From Phoronis australis (taxonomy: Eukaryota > Phoronida > Phoronidae), in NCBI GenBank assembly GCA_002633005.1, contig NMRA01000484.1, forward strand, positions 37,710-62,566: a DNA stretch of 24,857 nucleotides, in the 5' to 3' direction. The notes below the pieces were generated by a model. That model searched no databases and was not told the DNA's origin. It worked only from the letters and a program-made list of their open reading frames with translations. The position numbers and the translations under genes were made by a program. Positions 1 to 7,779 of the stretch are shown in pieces; within the stretch, counting starts at the first letter, position 1; every line of letters starts with the position of its first letter.

Positions 1-193
1 ATATACTGACCACATCGCCACCACTGACACACACCTTTGTACATCGGATTTGTTTCGGCTTAAGCCACTGTATTGGGGTTTTCTTGGTCTTATTCACTCC
101 CACCACTGTCCGTTTTAATAAAATGCAACTACTAAAATCCGTGGTCGCCACACTTCGCAATTTGTAAACTGAAAGGGGTTTCCCAACTTTCAA

Positions 194-244
194 CCAATGG
201 GAATGGCTGAATGTTATGACGTCAGTTTCATTACTTTAACCAAT
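194..244. promoter_or_regulatory. CRE flanked by two CCAAT boxes
   Basis: A perfect CRE octamer TGACGTCA lies at 217-224. It is flanked by two CCAAT boxes, each in the context AACCAATGGGA, starting at 194 and 240. In animal promoters CREB/ATF proteins bind the first and NF-Y the second, and the pairing is common upstream of transcription starts. I see no TATA box or convincing downstream coding exon within the next kilobase, so promoter function is inferred from motifs only. The repeated CCAATGGGA could also be part of a dispersed repeat. Confidence 0.3.
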
Positions 245-270
245 GGGAGGCCATATTAAACAACATTCTA

Positions 271-295
271 CAGTGCTAACTTTCGTTTAGCACTG
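271..295. repeat. Perfect 9-bp stem hairpin
   Basis: CAGTGCTAA (271-279) and TTAGCACTG (287-295) form a perfect stem around a 7-base loop. An extra A-T pair (270/296) extends it. No conserved histone-type stem-loop or tRNA arm is recognised. Its function is unknown. Confidence 0.6.
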
Positions 296-484
296 TGATA
301 GAGTGTAATAACTATGCTGCTATTGGGCAAGCAGACGACATAAAGGGTCGGAACCGAAGTTTGAATTTTGAAATAAGTTACCAGTAGCATTGCCAAAAGT
401 ACTCACGATACCAACACTTCTACTATTGAAAGACTTTGAAAAGCGTTTCAATACCGTTGTGAATCTGTTGTCTATAATCTATGG

Positions 485-667
485 TAAAATGTAACAATGG
501 TACATTTCTCGCATGTGCATTCGAGGTAAATTGTAACAATCACATAAAATGTTACATTTTATATGTTTGTTACAATTTACTTAACAACTTGTTACATTTT
601 AAGGGAGGCCTTGCAACGTAAAATGTAACAATGACAGAAAATGTACTTACGAAATTGTTACGTTTTA
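485..667. repeat. 13-mer array in both orientations with a 55-nt central palindrome
   Basis: The 13-mer TAAAATGTAACAA, or a one-base variant, occurs forward at 485-497, 527-539 and 619-631. Its reverse complement occurs at 567-579, 589-601 and 655-667. Positions 526-552 and 554-580 form an inverted repeat with 25 of 27 bases paired around a single central base (553). The innermost 19 bases, 544-562, are a perfect odd palindrome. The motif contains AACAAT, the core bound by SOX HMG proteins, so a clustered binding site is one reading. A MITE remnant or a cruciform-forming repeat is another. No ORF of note covers it. Confidence 0.75.
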
Positions 668-810
668 CGGCGTATCAGGGCGCAGCCGTGATGTGATGGC
701 TAAGCTTGCCTGATGCAACCAAAGCTAGACATATTCTGTGTACATGTAGTTGGGCAATTGACGGGCAGTGGTGTCGTTTAAGTAGCCGACAGTCGTCGAC
801 TGTTGCAATC

Positions 811-904
811 ATAGACATCTTAATACATAGACCGGGCGCGCGCCACTCATATACATGCAGCTCGCGTTGTCAATATGACGCCATATTGGAGAGTGCTACA
901 CAGG
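811..904 (+). repeat. Left arm of an inverted repeat (partner 3188-3261)
   Basis: This arm runs from ATAGACATC through CATAGACCGGGCGC to ATATTGGAGAGTGCTAC. The same blocks appear in the same order in the reverse complement of 3188-3261, with small indels between them. The outer flanks diverge, and similarity stops after GGAGAGTGCTAC on the inner side. The arms therefore bracket about 2.3 kb. They may be long terminal inverted repeats of a decayed DNA transposon or two oppositely inserted copies of one short repeat. Confidence 0.6.
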
Positions 905-3187
905 ACAAAAATGGCGGAAAACACTGGGTTCCCTACGGCATCAGTCAGAAAATCGGCGGGCTCGCAGTGTTAAGCTTGCAGCCAAAAAGTAAAGATTTTT
1001 GGTCCTCCCATTGAGTAATGGGATTTTTTGGTTCGGCCATGGAGTTTATTGGTGCTGCAACTAGGTTTTTATGTTCCGCCACCCTAATTTAAGCGGAGCG
1101 CCTATATGCGTTATTTCCACATCAGTCTTGGTTATTGAAACCATAAAAGATCAATTAAAAAGATAATTAATGACCAGCATATGGTTATTATCCAATGATG
1201 ATGCTGTTTGCTAATTATATTTAAGTAAATATTTAGTATTATTGACAATCATACTTGTACTGGAAAAAACATCCCCGAACTTACTCGCCAGCCGGGGCAT
1301 CGAAATCAGTACATCTAAGTGAATATTGTATTCTCTATTGAAATATATACTGCATTAAAAACTTTTTTCTTACTATGTATTCCAAAATCAGATATTTTCT
1401 GTTTTGTCAAAACAAACAAATCTCTGCAAAATATGTACTTATGTCGAAGTTGATATTGGAAATTTTGTATATTTGTACTGCTGGCTAACGAGCTCTCTGA
1501 TTTGTGACGAAACTTGTGCAAAAAGAAATGTGCATAATAACCAAAATAACAAACCAGTACGATTGAATTGCGTATCCAACCTTTACCCAAAATACAGAAT
1601 TTCCCTCTCGAAACTGAATGGAAGTATACCCAACCGAGCCGATGTAGCCGCATTAATCATGACTCCGTAAAAAATGACCAAGGTTAGTTTTTTCACAGGG
1701 TCTAAATTTAATGTGAAGAATATTCAGCCCATGAAAAAATGACCCCATGTCCGTGAAAACTTGTCCCGTCATTATGCAACGATTCCCCGCAACAGGGGGT
1801 TGGGATAAGCAGACAGCGTGGGTGAGAGAAGAATTTATTTTAAATTTCTCGGCCTGAGGGTCGCGCAGTAGGCCTACGCATATCAGATTAAGAGCGGGAA
1901 TGGATAGCAACAGTCCAAAATAATGTTTGCCGGAGCGGGGCTGATCTCTTTGTGACCACACGGTGTGGGGATACTACAAAACGCCAACAAGTGCCTGGTG
2001 CTTGATCGGGGATTCTTCAGATCCGTGAGAGAGGAATATCGAGCGTGCAAGAAAAATATTTGTTTGTTGCCAATTCCGAGCGATTCACAGGAAAGGAATT
2101 GAGTCTGTGTTCTTTGTTTTCTACGCTACGACGTTCTCCCGTTGAGTCTAACTTTTTAAGTTGTACACACAACAAGTTGAGCGGATAACCGCTGTAGACA
2201 ACTGATTAAGCCCATTCTGGCAATTAGGATTAGAGGATCTCGGTCAGCTCTCTTTTGTACGATAATTGCTCTAATCTTCGATAAGATCGGATCTTACATG
2301 TCCTCACTGGGCTGTGCTGTTAAAAAAAAGTTAAGTTATAAAATGTTTGAACATAAACCAATGACATCTCTGAATTGTCCATCAAATACTGATCAAGCTT
2401 ATAGTTTTTGAATCACCAAATTCGCCCAACTACAATCAAAGTTAAAGCAATCTATTCTATCCGAACTTATAAACGTACTGGGTTTGACTGTGTTCACATG
2501 TGATCGGTTATAAGCCTGGTAGATAATTTATCTGCATGTTGTCGTACCAGACAAAAAGACTATGCTCGGCAGTTAACAAAGGAGCTAAATATTATCACAC
2601 GCTCACAACCGCTGTACTGAACGGGATAACGCCCTAATGAACTTTAAAAACTGTCATTTATTTATATGACCCAAATGAAGTCATTTTTCACAGTAGTTCA
2701 CATAAAATTTAGACTCTATTAAAAGCGATCCGGGTCATATATTAATTTTACAAAGTTACCCGAGGTCAATTGTTCAACGCTCTGTGAAAAGGCTTACTGG
2801 GGCACAACGAAGGTACGTCCCGAGTGAGCGGCACTTCTCCTGGATATGTTTTTGCATTGAGTGACACGAATTAAATGAAGAAGTTGCGCGATCTCAGTGG
2901 TTTCTCTTGGAATGAACGAAAAAATAAAACGCTCGCAGTGGATTGACAGGCGTGCAGCCGCTCAGGCCACTCGAAAATCTGCCACTGGTTGCGATCTTCT
3001 AATAGTTTGATATTTTCCCTATCGACTGATTAAATCTTAGAAAAACGCCTGTAAGTGCTACATCACATGTTTTTGAATGTTTCTGGAAAAATCATTCTCA
3101 TCGGCCTCTTTATTTGTTAGATATCGCGCTTTGAAAAGGACAATTTGCCCCGTTTGTTTACACGGCAATTAGCCGTGTTACCTGACT
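905..3187. other. Non-coding spacer between inverted arms
   Basis: No recognisable gene or transposase was found in this 2.3 kb. Short frames on both strands (for example around 1315-1961) lack any family motif and look like chance openings. A short internal inverted pair exists: 1700-1718 matches the reverse complement of 2696-2714 at 17 of 19 bases, followed by similar TGAAAAA-TGAC text. A perfect 7-bp hairpin, ACACGGC-AATTA-GCCGTGT, is at 3160-3178. A 13-mer AAATCTGCCACTG, shared with four other sites in the window, is at 2975-2987. If the flanking arms are transposon ends, this would be a non-autonomous interior. Confidence 0.5.
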
Positions 3188-3261
3188 AGTAGCACTCTCC
3201 AATACGACGTCAAGTTGTCAGCGACAGGAACGCGTGCGCCCGGTCTATGTGATGTCTATGG
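3188..3261 (-). repeat. Right arm of an inverted repeat (partner 811-904)
   Basis: Read on the minus strand, this segment carries the same ordered blocks as 811-904: ATAGACATC, ACATAGACCGGGCGC and ATTGGAGAGTGCTAC. It lacks about 20 bases present in the left arm. See the left arm for interpretation. Confidence 0.6.
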
Positions 3262-3840
3262 GTGTAATGGTCGCAAGAACATGTCAGCTTTAAACTTTAA
3301 TTGGTAAATACGACTGACGGCCATTTACACTTGTCACTTTGTATAGAAGCACGTAGACGAATGCCTCTGATACAAAGTATCACGAAAAGGCAAGGGATGC
3401 ATCAACTAATAATTGTTACGATTCGGTTTGGTTTCAATGTCCTCTGTCGGTTCTGGTAAAATTCGAACCAACAACGTTCTATGTCTACACGCTTTCACGA
3501 TTCAAAGAGCTTATAACGTTTTGGCAGAGACTTAAAAGTCTTTGCCAAACTGGTAACGGGTTCTTATTTTGCTCTCCAGATAAACATGCATTACCTGTCG
3601 TCTAAAACTGAATTATCGTGAAATAGACGCCAATTGAAAAATGTTACCCACTAAAAAGTAGATGTACCATTATGGAGTAAAAGTGTAATTTTTTAATTGT
3701 GTGTGACAGGCTGTATGCTTGTCAATTAGCGGTTACATGAGATATCGTGACAACTGCGGTTCATTTGCTTCTGATTAATAGGATCCACAGAAACTGTTTC
3801 TACTATGTAAATTTTTTATCAATTAGAAAATTATCTTATA
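3262..3840. other. No recognised feature
   Basis: About 580 bp of AT-rich sequence with no sustained reading frame, recognisable family or clear repeat link to the rest of the window. Confidence 0.5.
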
Positions 3841-3890
3841 AGATTAAAAACCGGACGATCGCCGCACAAATGAAGAAGTTCATGATAAAT

Positions 3891-3923
3891 CAACGTTTCG
3901 TCTGTTCGTTGCACATCATCAGG
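3891..3923 (-). ncRNA. Hammerhead-ribozyme-like motif, PLE copy 1
   Basis: On the minus strand the 33 bases read CUGAUGA, then a 16-base stem-II region, then GAAAC. Both invariant hammerhead core boxes (CUGAUGA and GAAA) are present in the right order and at a suitable spacing. The stem II pairing is poor in this copy. I could not define stem III or the cleavage triplet, so catalytic activity is doubtful. Hammerhead motifs are established components of Penelope-like element terminal repeats, and that matches the location just downstream of the GIY-YIG tail. Confidence 0.4.
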
Positions 3924-3931
3924 ATACATAG

Positions 3932-4221
3932 GCCCTCCCCCACCCCTTGGCTGCCGCAGGCAAAATGAACGAGAGAAACAGAGTGAAGAGTAAGAAAATA
4001 TTGAGTTCAGCAGCTAGGACCGGCTGCAGACGAGAGGGGTAACAGGAAAACACGTTCCGGGGTTTTTTTAGTCCAACCATAGATTTCCCGAACAGAGAGT
4101 ATACATCCTCGGCCTCCGCCACCTTCCGGGCCGCCTGCGTGCACATACAAACACGCTTTGCCCATTTCCCCGAGGATGTAGACCCCCCCTGGTGGTATTC
4201 TAGATCCGCCCCTGGGATATT
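3932..4221. mobile_element. Small insertion (~290 bp) inside PLE copy 1
   Basis: PLE copy 2 runs directly from its hammerhead-like block to the coding tail, while copy 1 has about 290 extra bases here. The direct repeat TACATAG flanks it at 3925-3931 and 4222-4228 and could be a 7-bp target-site duplication. Alternatively, the 8-mers GGATACAT (3922-3929) and GGATATTT (4215-4222) would fit an hAT-type 8-bp duplication next to the terminus-like sequence TCTAGATCCGCCCCTG at 4199-4214. No ORF of known function is present. It is probably a MITE-like or SINE-like non-autonomous element. Confidence 0.5.
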
Positions 4222-4306
4222 TACATAGAACAACAAGTGCCAACATACATCTCAGGTGACATCCATGAAGTGAAGTGAGAGATACAGAGTAGTCAGCAGC
4301 TGGTTA

Positions 4307-4540
4307 TCACCATATTTTTAGGGTCACTGAGCTCTGCATCTTGTTCAGTGAATCAGTAGCATGCTGGTTCTGAATGGCCAGTGACTCTTTAATATACAGT
4401 AATTCCTTATTAGTTTCAGTGCAAATAACACTAACTGAATTGGCTTGGTGATTGTTGCTAACACAATGCCTATAAATGTTGCCTTTCTATGAGGTGTGAT
4501 GTTCTTTCAACCTGTCACAGAGTAGTCTCTGTGTGAGTCC
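4307..4540 (-). pseudogene. C-terminal GIY-YIG endonuclease tail of a Penelope-like element (broken)
   Basis: Minus-strand reading gives a ~75-residue fragment matching the tail in the second copy at 20784-21050. Shared runs include DRLKEHHTS, HCVSNNHQANS, ELLYIK, LAIQNQHATDSLN and MQSSVTL, and both copies end in Trp before a TGA stop (here 4307-4309). RLKEH, an Asn-His pair and E-x-LYIK are the pattern of the C-terminal half of GIY-YIG nuclease domains in Penelope-like elements, where the Glu contributes to metal binding. The N-terminal GIY/YIG strands are not visible. One in-frame TAG interrupts it where copy 2 has a Glu codon, and three extra codons follow the NNHQANS run, so this is a pseudogene. 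The family call rests on motif recognition; another GIY-YIG retroelement clade is possible. Confidence 0.6.
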
Positions 4541-4687
4541 GATATTGAGAGACAGATCGAGACATTGTGTGCGTGTGATGCGGATGTGAAGTGATCCTCA
4601 TATCTAGTCTACATAATATTCGGTTGCATTTATCCAAGCTATAACAAACCGGCCCCCAGAAGACCTGTACTCCGGTAATATACGTTT

Positions 4688-4848
4688 ACAATGGGGTGGC
4701 ATGGGCGGTGCACCATAGGTGGCTGGGGGGGCTATAGCCCCCAAGTTTTTCAGGCCTGCACCGCCCATGGTCTGTGGGCAGTGCACCAAAAGGGGGCTGC
4801 GGGGTTTTAGCCCCCATTTTTTTTCAGTGCTGCGCCGCCCATGGGTGA
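4688..4848. repeat. G/C-rich fold-back with two diverged tandem units
   Basis: CATGGGCGGTGCA (4700-4712) and its perfect complement TGCACCGCCCATG (4757-4769) form a 13-bp stem. Nested inside is a second perfect palindrome, GGGGGCTATAGCCCCC (4727-4742). A related unit follows at about 4780-4847, with GGGGGCT...AGCCCCC and CCGCCCATGGG. Similar G5C/GC5 palindromes occur at 13287 and 24522. This looks like a MITE-type fold-back element duplicated in tandem. The short frames over it are by-products of the palindromes. Confidence 0.6.
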
Positions 4849-5145
4849 GGGTCCGTATGGAAATGTCCCAGAGGGTGTTATCCTTAGCGCATCTGTTAGT
4901 AAGCGTCTGCGTGACATTGGGTGAAATTCTAAATAAAGGAAGTGGTGGTTTTGGAAGATAGTACCCAAAAGGGGGTCAAAGGGACGCACTTTCTTGGGAA
5001 AATTAGGCAATTGAAAAAGACGAGGTAGTACGTTAACACAAGGGTAACATTCTTCTGGTAGTGCTGGGATCCATATTGTATTTATCTCATTGGAGAAAAC
5101 GCAGCTTTGTAGCCACTGTCAAACTTGTGTGGGTTTGTTTTGGTA
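4849..5145 (+). repeat. Copy C of the A/B repeat family (partial, diverged)
   Basis: This segment parallels 6761-7088 of copy A and the matching part of copy B. Shared stretches include ATGGAAATGTCCCA, CTGTTAGT, GTGACATTGGG, GATAGTAC, GTTA-CAC-AAGGTAAC and ATTCTTCT, ending at TTTGTTT-GGT. It is clearly more diverged from A than B is. Its presence shows that A and B belong to a dispersed repeat family and are not a single segmental duplication. Confidence 0.6.
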
Positions 5146-5478
5146 ATTGGTGGATGTTGTTCCGGTCAGTACGACAGCATGAAAAAGGCTGTCCAATTGA
5201 TAGACACAATAATTCTAATCTGTCAATGCATTTTCTTTCTGCACTGTTACCGAAACACACTACAGCATAACGAGCGTTCTTCAATGCTTGAAGTAAAAGG
5301 GCTGACGCGTTCAACTAATGTCAACATGGATACCAAAAACTCCTTTATCTCTGGACCAATAGATTCAAAGCGGTCACTGTGCTGATAGTTCATGGTGCCT
5401 AGGTAAACTTGAACTTTAATCATTACTGTACATCTACGCATTGGATCACTAGATCTCGTCAAGGAACTGTCCTATTTT
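5146..5478. other. No recognised feature
   Basis: About 330 bp without a supported gene. Overlapping short frames of 60-86 codons on both strands show no known motif. Confidence 0.5.
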
Positions 5479-5566
5479 ACTTGGCGAAATTTCGCCAAGT
5501 ATGTTGCTCTGTCACTAATTACTTGGCGAAATAAATTTCGCGAAGTATGTTGCTCTTCCACTAATT
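5479..5566. repeat. Two tandem ~44-bp units headed by palindromes
   Basis: Unit 1 (5479-5520) begins with a perfect 22-bp palindrome whose half is ACTTGGCGAAA. Unit 2 (5521-5566) begins with the same half but a 4-base longer, imperfect centre. Both continue with TATGTTGCTCT and end CACTAATT. The sequence TTCGCCAAGT, complementary to the first ten bases, recurs at 6522-6531. The units may therefore mark one end of a ~1 kb element. Confidence 0.65.
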
Positions 5567-5634
5567 TTTTTTGTTTGTTCGCACGATACAGGTCGCAATT
5601 TTCGTCCAATCATCACGAAATTTATACATAACAC

Positions 5635-6010
5635 GTACTTCCGGAAGTACTGGAAGCCGATTGTTTTTCTTCAAAGTCAGATCCAAGATGGCGGCTGTGG
5701 CGGCCATTTTGTTTTCATTTAAAGGTTCAAATGCTTCTGGAGGCTACACTTTTTTACGTAAAAGGCTAAGAATCGACACAGTAAATAAACCGGGAGTTTT
5801 CTACAAGCATTTTGGAAATTGTTTACTTCCAATTAAAGATGGCGGAAATATCGGCGATCGCGCATGCGCATCTCGATTTTGGCCTAAAAACGTTTTCTCC
5901 TGTAGAGGGCGCATTATTAGACCAATTCCTTCGAATTTTACAGGTATTAGTTTCTTAAGACATGCTATTATGCAAAGCCAAAAAACCGGAAGTTGCTTTC
6001 AAGATGGCGG
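5635..6010. promoter_or_regulatory. Cluster of ETS, YY1 and NRF-1 consensus sites
   Basis: GTACTTCCGGAAGTAC (5635-5650) is a perfect palindrome made of two overlapping ETS sites. AAGATGGCGG, the YY1 core, occurs at 5695, 5836 and 6001; the first extends to the full AAGATGGCGGC. CGCGCATGCGCA at 5859-5870 matches the NRF-1 consensus exactly. A further ETS core (CCGGAAGT, 5986-5993) and a reverse one (ACTTCC, 5825-5830) each precede a YY1 core. In animals these factors mark housekeeping promoters, and YY1 sites often overlap the start codon. An open frame (5571-6080, internal Met at 5698 inside the YY1 site) has no recognisable domain. The ~150-bp recurrence suggests decayed tandem repeats as an alternative. 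Confidence 0.35.
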
Positions 6011-6113
6011 ATCTGGCGCATGTTTACCCATTTTCAGTCGTTTGGAATGCGATTTTAAACTGGAAGAGAAAAAGACGTGATTTTTTGCATGTGGATTCTT
6101 TAAAGTATATTCT

Positions 6114-6316
6114 TTCAAATGGTTTGTATCAATTTTTTCTCAGACTTACCGTTTTTGAGTTATTTGACTTTGAATTTCTTAAAAAAACGCAAAATTTCAT
6201 TTTTTCGAAAAACTTACAGAATTAGGCGATACCATCAGTTTAGATAGAGTTTTAAACGAGCTTTCAGAATATATTTTCCATTTTTCGCTAGGACGTCTAC
6301 TTTTTGAGTTATTTGA
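6114..6316 (+). repeat. Degenerate ~149-bp direct repeat
   Basis: The 16-mer TTTTTGAGTTATTTGA occurs exactly at 6152-6167 and 6301-6316. Similar TTTCA...TTTTC text precedes each. The spacing of 149 bases is close to the 141- and 165-base spacing of the AAGATGGCGG cores just upstream. The whole 5.6-6.3 kb stretch may be an eroded tandem array. Confidence 0.45.
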
Positions 6317-6449
6317 AATTTTCTGATAACGCTATTTGTTGAGCGCTTTTGCTGCTTTGATGTTGGTTTATCTTCTGTTGAACCAGACTGTAGCCTATTT
6401 CTTATTGATTTATGACATCTAAGTTCGTCATATGAATGTTGTTATGTTG

Positions 6450-6515
6450 TTCATCATCGCTACCACCATCATCATATTCGTCATCTTCGACATCATCTTT
6501 ATCGTCATCTTTTTG
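6450..6515. repeat. Impure ATC/TCG trinucleotide microsatellite
   Basis: Runs of TCATCATCG, CACCATCATCAT and CATCTTCGACATCATC make up an imperfect trinucleotide tract. It gives Met/Asn- or Ser-rich short frames on either strand that should not be taken as genes. Confidence 0.7.
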
Positions 6516-6553
6516 GTTAAGTTCGCCAAGTTTCGATCCTCGGAGCGCTCTCG

Positions 6554-7779
6554 TTTTGCTTGTCTGCGTTCCTTGGGATGTGGAGAGACACTCCAGTGTT
6601 GTCTATATACCACTCCGGAAGCATTTAATCAACCTAACAATCATAACAACCAGAAGATTGGACGTCACAATAGTTGACAAACTTGATGAGGTGCCGCTCG
6701 GATCTGTGAACCCCGCTCCGTCTCCGGGAATTTGCTTAGAAGTTCGATGACGGGGGAGGTACCCCGCATGGAAATGTCCCAAAGGAGTAATTACAATCGT
6801 TGACACAGCTGTTAGTGATCGATCGCTTCGGTGACATTGGGGGACTCTCCGAGAAGGGCTGGTTTGAGAATATAAGGTCGGTCAAATGGGGTCACGAGTG
6901 AACACAAGATGAATCTTTTTGGCAAAAGTAGATACAATTGATACTAGCTTGGGATAGTACGTTACCACTAAGGTAACTGTGTCATTCTTCTTATAGTCGT
7001 ATGTTGTATACTTCATCTATCTTAGGGTTCGTGATCGCAACACAGGATTACAGCCGCAGTGTCGAACTTGCTTAAATTTGTTTCGGTGCATTTTTGTGCA
7101 CATTTTCCCTAACGTGATATAGCGTGAACAGATGTTTTCATATCCAATAAATAATGCATTATGGGGCGCTGAGGATTTTCAGACAATGACAACAGCCATA
7201 TAAAAAATTGTTTTATCTTCAGAAGAATAGAGTGAAAGCACTCATGACAATTGATATTTGGTTTATACAGCTGTATGATGTCTGGGTAAACACTACGTTT
7301 ACCTATTGGCTCAGACCTCGTGAAGGAGAGGTCAGATCATCCACTGAGTTTCAGTCACTTCAGGTATGTGTATTGGCTTACTCTGCGTGTTCACGCAAAT
7401 TAAAGAACGGGCATGCCCTATTGTAGCTTGTATCAGTCAATCATTGGTACCAGAACTGTATGACTCAATGTGAAAATTTAGGGACATAAATTTTAGTTTT
7501 ACGTGGAAGTGATACCGAAGGTAAGTCGGCCATCTTGCTAGGACTTCTAGGAAATCGGGCAGCCATCTCCAGCAAGCTCAGGATTTACGAATAAAACCAA
7601 ACGCAACATATGTTGTAGCGTAGATAAAACTGTGAAATATTGAAGTTTAGACACATTCCAGCTCCACTGCCTTGTTTCCCTAGAGAACCAATTAAAGAAC
7701 CAGTGATTGCTGAACACAAGAATAGTCATAATTTGGTGTCCCAGAAATCGAGATACATTGTACGAGAACTTACGTTTAT
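6554..7779 (+). mobile_element. Copy A of a ~2.4 kb repeat family, part 1
   Basis: This block is collinear with 22441-23673 (copy B) over its whole length, at roughly 85% identity judged by eye. Well-preserved stretches include TGGAGAGACACTCCAGTGTT, GACGGGGGAGGTACCCCGCA, GGGGTCACGAGTGAACACAA and CGGGCATGCCCTATTGTAGC. No reading frame is conserved between the copies, so it is probably a non-autonomous mobile or satellite-like repeat. The terminal structure is not resolved: similarity starts abruptly at TTTTGC. The unit continues after a LINE insertion at 10903 and further fragments at 12230 and 13262. Confidence 0.7.
7767..7779 (+). repeat. Left target-site duplication of the LINE
   Basis: AACTTACGTTTAT, identical to 10890-10902. 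Copy B carries one related occurrence, AACCTACTTTTAT, at 23661-23673, exactly at the uninterrupted junction. Confidence 0.85.

Larger units (their letters stand above)
3841..4540 (-). mobile_element. Penelope-like element, 3' fragment, copy 1
   Basis: This is a 5'-truncated 3' end of a Penelope-like (PLE) retroelement on the minus strand. From upstream to downstream on that strand it holds the C-terminal tail of the endonuclease ORF (4540 to 4307), a non-coding stretch, an inserted ~290 bp element, and a hammerhead-ribozyme-like block at 3923-3891. It ends near 3841 after a stretch beginning GCCGCACAAAT on the complementary strand. The same order, minus the insertion, recurs at 20619-21050, which defines the extent by homology. 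PLEs are known to encode reverse transcriptase plus a GIY-YIG endonuclease and to carry hammerhead motifs in their terminal repeats. No reverse-transcriptase part remains here. Confidence 0.6.

Noticed and set aside
485-667. CRISPR-like array of 13-mers
   Set aside because: Repeat copies are in both orientations with irregular spacing, the unit is short, and the context is eukaryotic.
706-1014. 102-codon plus-strand frame
   Set aside because: It overlaps the inverted-repeat arm 811-904, has no recognisable domain and no upstream coding context; chance frame.
1315-1961. Overlapping 88-112-codon frames on both strands
   Set aside because: No family motifs, and opposite-strand frames overlap each other; nothing distinguishes any one of them as coding.
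3919-4246. Two minus-strand frames of 79 and 105 codons
   Set aside because: They lie across the small inserted element and its junctions with the Penelope-like fragment, so they cannot be a host gene.
5571-6080. 169-codon frame, Ala-rich after an ATGGCGGC start
   Set aside because: No domain. The Met-Ala-Ala start is produced by a YY1-type motif that recurs at ~150-bp intervals, pointing to repeat DNA. It is kept only as a note under the regulatory cluster.
6428-6750. Frames rich in Met/Ile/Ser around 6430-6600
   Set aside because: Translation of an ATC-type microsatellite.
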